The notes beneath the pieces are model-generated. The model did no database searches, was not told the origin of the DNA, and saw only the letters and a list, made by a program, of their open reading frames with translations. Positions 60,645-64,000 of a stretch of DNA of 64,000 nucleotides are shown one piece after another. Origin of the DNA: JBPYCR01 sp051846915. Lineage in GTDB: Bacteria; Bacillota; Bacilli; Bacillales; Amphibacillaceae. Where the stretch lies: contig NZ_JBPYCR010000018.1 in the NCBI RefSeq assembly GCF_051846915.1, forward strand, positions 1 to 64,000. The letters are read 5' to 3'. How positions within the stretch are numbered: the first letter of the stretch is position 1; the number at the start of each line of letters is the position of its first letter. A program made the translations under genes and the position numbers.

Positions 60645-61607
60645 TTAATTATTCTTCCTTGAAGCTATAGAGCCAAGGAAATCTACTACAAACCTTACTG
60701 CACTGATTGCTGTAATATCTGGGTGGTCGTAAGGTGGAGCAAATTCAACAACATCAAGACCAATAACATCTTCTTTTCCTAGTCGTTCAATTGCTAAAAT
60801 CATCTCACGCGTTGTCATACCACCAGGGGTAGGGGCAACGGTTCCTGGACTGTGCGAAGAGTCTAGACAATCCATGTCAATAGAAATATAAATACCATCT
60901 GTATCTTTGGAGGCAATTTTAATAGCCTCTTCTATTATTTTTTCGATACCTTGCTTGTATATATCTCTCATTGTAAAGTAGCTAATGTTTTGTTCTATTA
61001 CATATTCAAGTTCTGCTTTTGGATTTGTAGGTCCATGAGGACCAATAATTACAGTGTTTTCTGGTTTAAAGCAATTAAGTTCCATTGTTCGTGTTACTGG
61101 ACAACAGTGACTCCATTTATCGCCATCTATATCTGTTGCTGTATCAAAATGAGCGTCAAACATAATGAAACCATAATTACCTGAAGGATTGAATTCATTT
61201 ACAGCTTTTGTTCCACTTACCGTGACTAGGTGTTCTCCGCCGACAATGACAGGCATCGCTCCTCCATGTAGAATTTCCAACACACTGTCTTTACCCCGTT
61301 GAACTGTTTCATATCCAGAGCCTATCTTAACATCGACATCACCACAGTCTTTTAAATTAAAAGCTTTTACTACATCTACATCATAATCAAAGTGATAAGG
61401 TATTACACTAGATGAAACATCTCTAAATTTACGTGGCCCCATTGTTGATCCAGGCCGAGTAATGGTTGTTCCGTCAAAAGGTATTCCTATTACAGCAGCT
61501 TTTACACCTTCGTTTTTTATAATATCTCTTTTCGGTTGTATAATCGGGGTTTTCATAAAAGTTGATATGCCCCCATGTAATACTGAACTCCAAGTATCAT
61601 TGGTCAT
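60645..61607 (-). CDS. Agmatinase-family ureohydrolase (guanidino-compound hydrolase)
   Basis: The 320-residue enzyme has the binuclear Mn site of ureohydrolases: GGEHLVTVSG, FDAHFDTATD and ISIDMDCLDSSHSPG. The DAHFD form and PGTVAPTPGG place it with agmatinase, guanidinobutyrase and guanidinopropionase rather than arginase (compare rocF at 26347). It releases urea from a guanidino substrate. The N-terminus (about 35 extra residues before KNEGVKAAVIGIPFDG) is typical of this group. AGGAGGATT precedes the ATG. The permease gene is 51 bases upstream. Confidence 0.9.
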   Translation of the reverse strand: MTNDTWSSVLHGGISTFMKTPIIQPKRDIIKNEGVKAAVIGIPFDGTTITRPGSTMGPRKFRDVSSSVIPYHFDYDVDVVKAFNLKDCGDVDVKIGSGYETVQRGKDSVLEILHGGAMPVIVGGEHLVTVSGTKAVNEFNPSGNYGFIMFDAHFDTATDIDGDKWSHCCPVTRTMELNCFKPENTVIIGPHGPTNPKAELEYVIEQNISYFTMRDIYKQGIEKIIEEAIKIASKDTDGIYISIDMDCLDSSHSPGTVAPTPGGMTTREMILAIERLGKEDVIGLDVVEFAPPYDHPDITAISAVRFVVDFLGSIASRKNN

Positions 61608-61658
61608 TGTAAATCCTCCTATTACGTATTATTGAAAAGTTAACAAATATTAATATTT

Positions 61659-63041
61659 TCATGCAACCTTTTTTTCTTTTGGGTTAAATGTATACCCGCC
61701 ATAAGGATATTTAGAAAAGAAATACTTTGCTAGAATAATATACAATATACCCGAAAAAACCATTGAAGGGATTGTAGCGGTTATATATTGGAATATTGCA
61801 TGACCTGATGCAAATGAAACAGAATCTAAACCACTTAGCCAGCCGCCAAGATACACCCATAGTAACATTCCGAAAATATGAGCTATGAAAGCAATGGGGT
61901 TGTACCCTTTCCAATAAGTATATTTACCTTTTGAGTAGTAACAATCTTTCACACTTATCTTCTCTTTTCTAAGAAAGAAGTAATCTGCCATTGCTACTGC
62001 CCAATAAGGACCGGCCAGTAAACCTACAAATACAAGTATTAAATCAAAGAAATTTTGTAGACTGGACACATAAATAAATATAGTGGATGGTAAGCTAATA
62101 GAAATTGCTACAATATTATAATTCCATTTAGGGAATACAGATAGTACTGCCATAATGCCTGCGTATAATAACAAAGCAATACTTGTGATAGTCCCCAGTA
62201 AAATTACTATTAAACCGGATAATCCCATACCGAGTTCAGTAGCCCATACTGAAGGATCAATTTCCCCTGTTAACAAAGTAGCCATGCCACCAACAAGACC
62301 AAGTAGTATTCCTACAGACATTAAGCCAATATATGTTGACCAAAACGCTCTTCTTTGAGAACTAGCAAATTTATTCCAAGCACCTAAATAAGGTTGCCAA
62401 GCGACAGCAAATGCTACTAAAGCTTCTAGAACAAAAGCCCAGCCGATATCGTAAGTTGGTTTCACATTCATCATTTGATTCCAGTAATGAGGTTGTAACA
62501 AGTTTACTAACAAATAAATAGCTAAAATTATTAATAGGGGGACTGTTAATTTGGCTAGTCTAAACCCATTTTTTGGTGATAGCATTAGTAGTATTATTGG
62601 TATTGCTAAACCTAGAAATGCATATAAACTATAATCACCAGTAAAAGTAACCCCTCCAGAAATTGTATTAACCAATTGTTTAGTGGCACTACCAGTCATG
62701 GCAGCCATTATCCCCATCCAGCCGAAATTGATTCCAACTAAAATTATAACCCCAAATAAGGAACCTTTTATTCCGAAAGTGGGTCTTAATGCAATAATCT
62801 CATCAATACCATATTTTGCAGACCGCTGAGATGACCAAGAAACTACTGTATAAGCCGCGAAATTAGTGAAGACAGTTAATACTATGGTCGGGATTAAACC
62901 AATTGATGGTGCATAACCACTTGCAACTAAAAAAGTTGTTAACAGCACACTCCCGCCAGCCCACAACCAAAATAAAGACCATGCACCCTCTGTTCTTTTA
63001 TCTAGTGGCAAAGGGAATATACTTTCTCCTGTTTTATTCAT
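61659..63041 (-). CDS. NCS1-family cytosine/purine/allantoin-type permease
   Basis: The 460-residue membrane protein has twelve hydrophobic segments and NCS1 features: NKTGESIFPLPLDKRTEGAWSLFWLWAGG at the N-terminus, FGIKGSLFGVIILVGINFGWMG, and AGPYWAVAMADYFFLRK near helix 10. It imports a nitrogen-rich solute with Na+ or H+. Family substrates include cytosine, allantoin, hydantoins and, near ureohydrolases, guanidino compounds. AGGAGGGTAAG precedes the ATG. It sits between a 57-residue membrane protein and the ureohydrolase. Confidence 0.88.
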   Translation of the reverse strand: MNKTGESIFPLPLDKRTEGAWSLFWLWAGGSVLLTTFLVASGYAPSIGLIPTIVLTVFTNFAAYTVVSWSSQRSAKYGIDEIIALRPTFGIKGSLFGVIILVGINFGWMGIMAAMTGSATKQLVNTISGGVTFTGDYSLYAFLGLAIPIILLMLSPKNGFRLAKLTVPLLIILAIYLLVNLLQPHYWNQMMNVKPTYDIGWAFVLEALVAFAVAWQPYLGAWNKFASSQRRAFWSTYIGLMSVGILLGLVGGMATLLTGEIDPSVWATELGMGLSGLIVILLGTITSIALLLYAGIMAVLSVFPKWNYNIVAISISLPSTIFIYVSSLQNFFDLILVFVGLLAGPYWAVAMADYFFLRKEKISVKDCYYSKGKYTYWKGYNPIAFIAHIFGMLLWVYLGGWLSGLDSVSFASGHAIFQYITATIPSMVFSGILYIILAKYFFSKYPYGGYTFNPKEKKVA

Positions 63042-63058
63042 TCTTACCCTCCTTAAAA

Positions 63059-63232
63059 TTATGAAATGTAATTAATAAACCAAATAACTGAAACAATAAA
63101 TGGAAAAAAACCTACAAATAATAGTAATAAATGATCCTTTTTACTGACATCATCAGATATCAATTCGTCATCTGAAGGAATTTCCTGATCCAAGCGATCG
63201 TTTAGTTCATCATTTATCTTAACTGTTTCCAT
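63059..63232 (-). CDS. Small membrane protein encoded before NCS1 permease
   Basis: The 57-residue protein has an acidic N-terminal half (METVKINDELNDRLDQEIPS) and one hydrophobic helix (HLLLLFVGFFPFIVSVIWF, about 36-54). ATG 63232 is preceded by AAAGGGGGA; the in-frame start at 63292 lacks a site. It is 17 bases before the permease and may be a small accessory subunit, as YhdT is to PanF. No family recognised. Confidence 0.7.
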   Translation of the reverse strand: METVKINDELNDRLDQEIPSDDELISDDVSKKDHLLLLFVGFFPFIVSVIWFINYIS

Positions 63233-63464
63233 AGCTAATCCCCCTTTCAGATTTACTTTATATAAAAGCATAAAAACCAGGTAAGTAATCAACGAAACAT
63301 GTATGACAACAAAAAATAAATTGTACTACCATTTTATGTAATATAGTGGTAAACAAATCACTACATCCAAATTGAATGCGTTTTCACTACAAATAAAGAG
63401 TACACCACTGGTTTATTTTTGTCAATATATTTTAAATACATTAAATTGTATGATATATATTGTA

Positions 63465-63481
63465 AAGTTGTACGACAACTT
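63465..63481. promoter_or_regulatory. FCD/GntR operator in divergent promoter
   Basis: AAGTTGT and ACAACTT are perfect arms around ACG. The core TTGTACGACAA (63468-63478) fits the FadR/FCD consensus TNGTNNNACNA exactly. A degenerate half-site TTGTATGATAT lies at 63447-63457. A TATAAT -10 for the lhgO-like gene follows at 63505-63510. The regulator at 58609-59388 is the likely binder. Confidence 0.8.
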
Positions 63482-63582
63482 AATTCACTTTGTGATACAA
63501 TACTTATAATTGGTTAGCGAATAACATAATCAATTAACAACATAAAGTTTGAAAGAATAATATAATATGGAGTGATTTTAAA

Positions 63583-64000
63583 ATGCATTACGATTTCTTA
63601 GTTATAGGTGGCGGAATTGTTGGGTTGTCGACTGCTATGGCTCTTTTAGAAAGGAATCCTAACTCGAAATTATTACTAGTAGAAAAAGAAGAAGATGTCG
63701 CATGCCATCAAACTGGCAGAAACAGCGGAGTTATTCATTCAGGTATCTATTACAAACCCGGTAGTTTGAAGGCAGAGTTTGCTAGAGAAGGAAGCAAAAA
63801 ATTATTGAGATACTGCAAAAAACATTCAATAGAATATGATGTTTGCGGAAAAGTTATCGTAGCAACAGAAGAAGAAGAGATACCACAACTTAAAAACCTT
63901 TACAACAGGGCTCTTCAAAACGGCTTAAAAGTAAATAAATTGAATAAAGACATTCTTAACGATATTGAGCCTCATTGTGATGGCTTAGAGGCTTTAGAAG
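63583..64000 (+). CDS. lhgO: L-2-hydroxyglutarate oxidase-like FAD enzyme, 5' part
   Basis: The frame opens at ATG 63583 (GGAGTGA eight bases upstream) and runs off the window end after 139 codons. The N-terminus shows the dinucleotide fold VIGGGIVGLSTAMAL, LVEKEEDVACHQTGRNSGVIHSGIYYKPGS and ECAREG-like AEFAREGSKKL, the DAO/LhgO pattern. LhgO oxidises L-2-hydroxyglutarate to 2-oxoglutarate at the membrane. It is divergent from the catabolic cluster, sharing the operator at 63465-63481, so its product may belong to the same pathway, for example by disposing of a five-carbon acid. The rest is outside the window. Confidence 0.85.
   Translation, partial: MHYDFLVIGGGIVGLSTAMALLERNPNSKLLLVEKEEDVACHQTGRNSGVIHSGIYYKPGSLKAEFAREGSKKLLRYCKKHSIEYDVCGKVIVATEEEEIPQLKNLYNRALQNGLKVNKLNKDILNDIEPHCDGLEALE

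Overview
The window looks like chromosomal DNA of a low-GC, endospore-forming Bacillaceae, probably from the Oceanobacillus/Virgibacillus/Lentibacillus side. The evidence is AT-rich DNA with strong AGGAGG-type ribosome sites, spore genes (CwlJ, a YaaH/SleL-like LysM-GH18 enzyme), the cdaA-cdaR-glmM block, YerD-, HssRS- and CsoR-type genes, and a complete mevalonate operon, which is unusual among bacilli. The genus call is inference.

Layout. 1-0.9 kb: 5' part of a group IIC-like intron lying just behind the terminator of a ferritin gene. 1.6-9.2 kb: pantothenate symporter with its small partner, a hybrid histidine kinase with two kinase modules plus its response regulator, a lipoprotein and a DUF4870 membrane protein. 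9.4-12.5 kb: csoR-copA-copZ copper operon with a recognisable CsoR operator. 12.5-16 kb: MATE exporter, a complete ISLre2-type insertion sequence with fold-back hairpins, and a Gln/Ala-rich small protein. 16.1-18.5 kb: a small ORF with no canonical start, fabI, and a tRNA cluster (Glu, Thr, Tyr, Gln) that also holds a 28-nt tRNA-Thr fragment flanked by two diverged copies of an unidentified structured element. 18.7-23.2 kb: mvaA-mvaK1-mvaD-mvaK2. 23.2-25.4 kb: debris (truncated MerR gene, repeats) and a lone sulfatase. 26-31 kb: arginase, cdaA-cdaR-glmM. 31-41.9 kb: HssRS-like two-component system, LOG-family protein, CDGSH protein, SleL-like enzyme, acyltransferase, DUF3891, Uma2 remnant, Ca/Na antiporter, an XRE regulator with a near-ideal palindromic operator, YerD; two copies of a roughly 100-nt interspersed palindromic repeat.

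42-48.4 kb: a NitT/TauT-type ABC importer, then three genes that include an unrecognised membrane protein and a histidine/phenylalanine ammonia-lyase-like protein whose MIO tripeptide is Ser-Ser-Gly rather than Ala-Ser-Gly. 48.5-52 kb: cwlJ, queT under a preQ1-I riboswitch, two more CBO0543 membrane proteins, a DUF3231 protein. 52.5-54.6 kb: a glycosyltransferase tightly coupled to selD, resembling the SenB-SelD arrangement of selenosugar/selenoneine loci. 54.7-57.8 kb: MntA-HepT toxin-antitoxin pair, an SDR and a lipoprotein serpin.

58.6-64 kb: a catabolic cluster (FCD-type GntR regulator, nitrilase-family amidase, agmatinase-family ureohydrolase, NCS1 permease, small membrane protein) divergent from an L-2-hydroxyglutarate oxidase-like gene, with a textbook FCD operator in the divergent promoter. 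I read this as uptake and breakdown of a guanidino or amide compound.

The best candidates for something undescribed are the glycosyltransferase-selD pair, the SSG-type lyase cluster, the duplicated structured element in the tRNA cluster, and the guanidino-type cluster.
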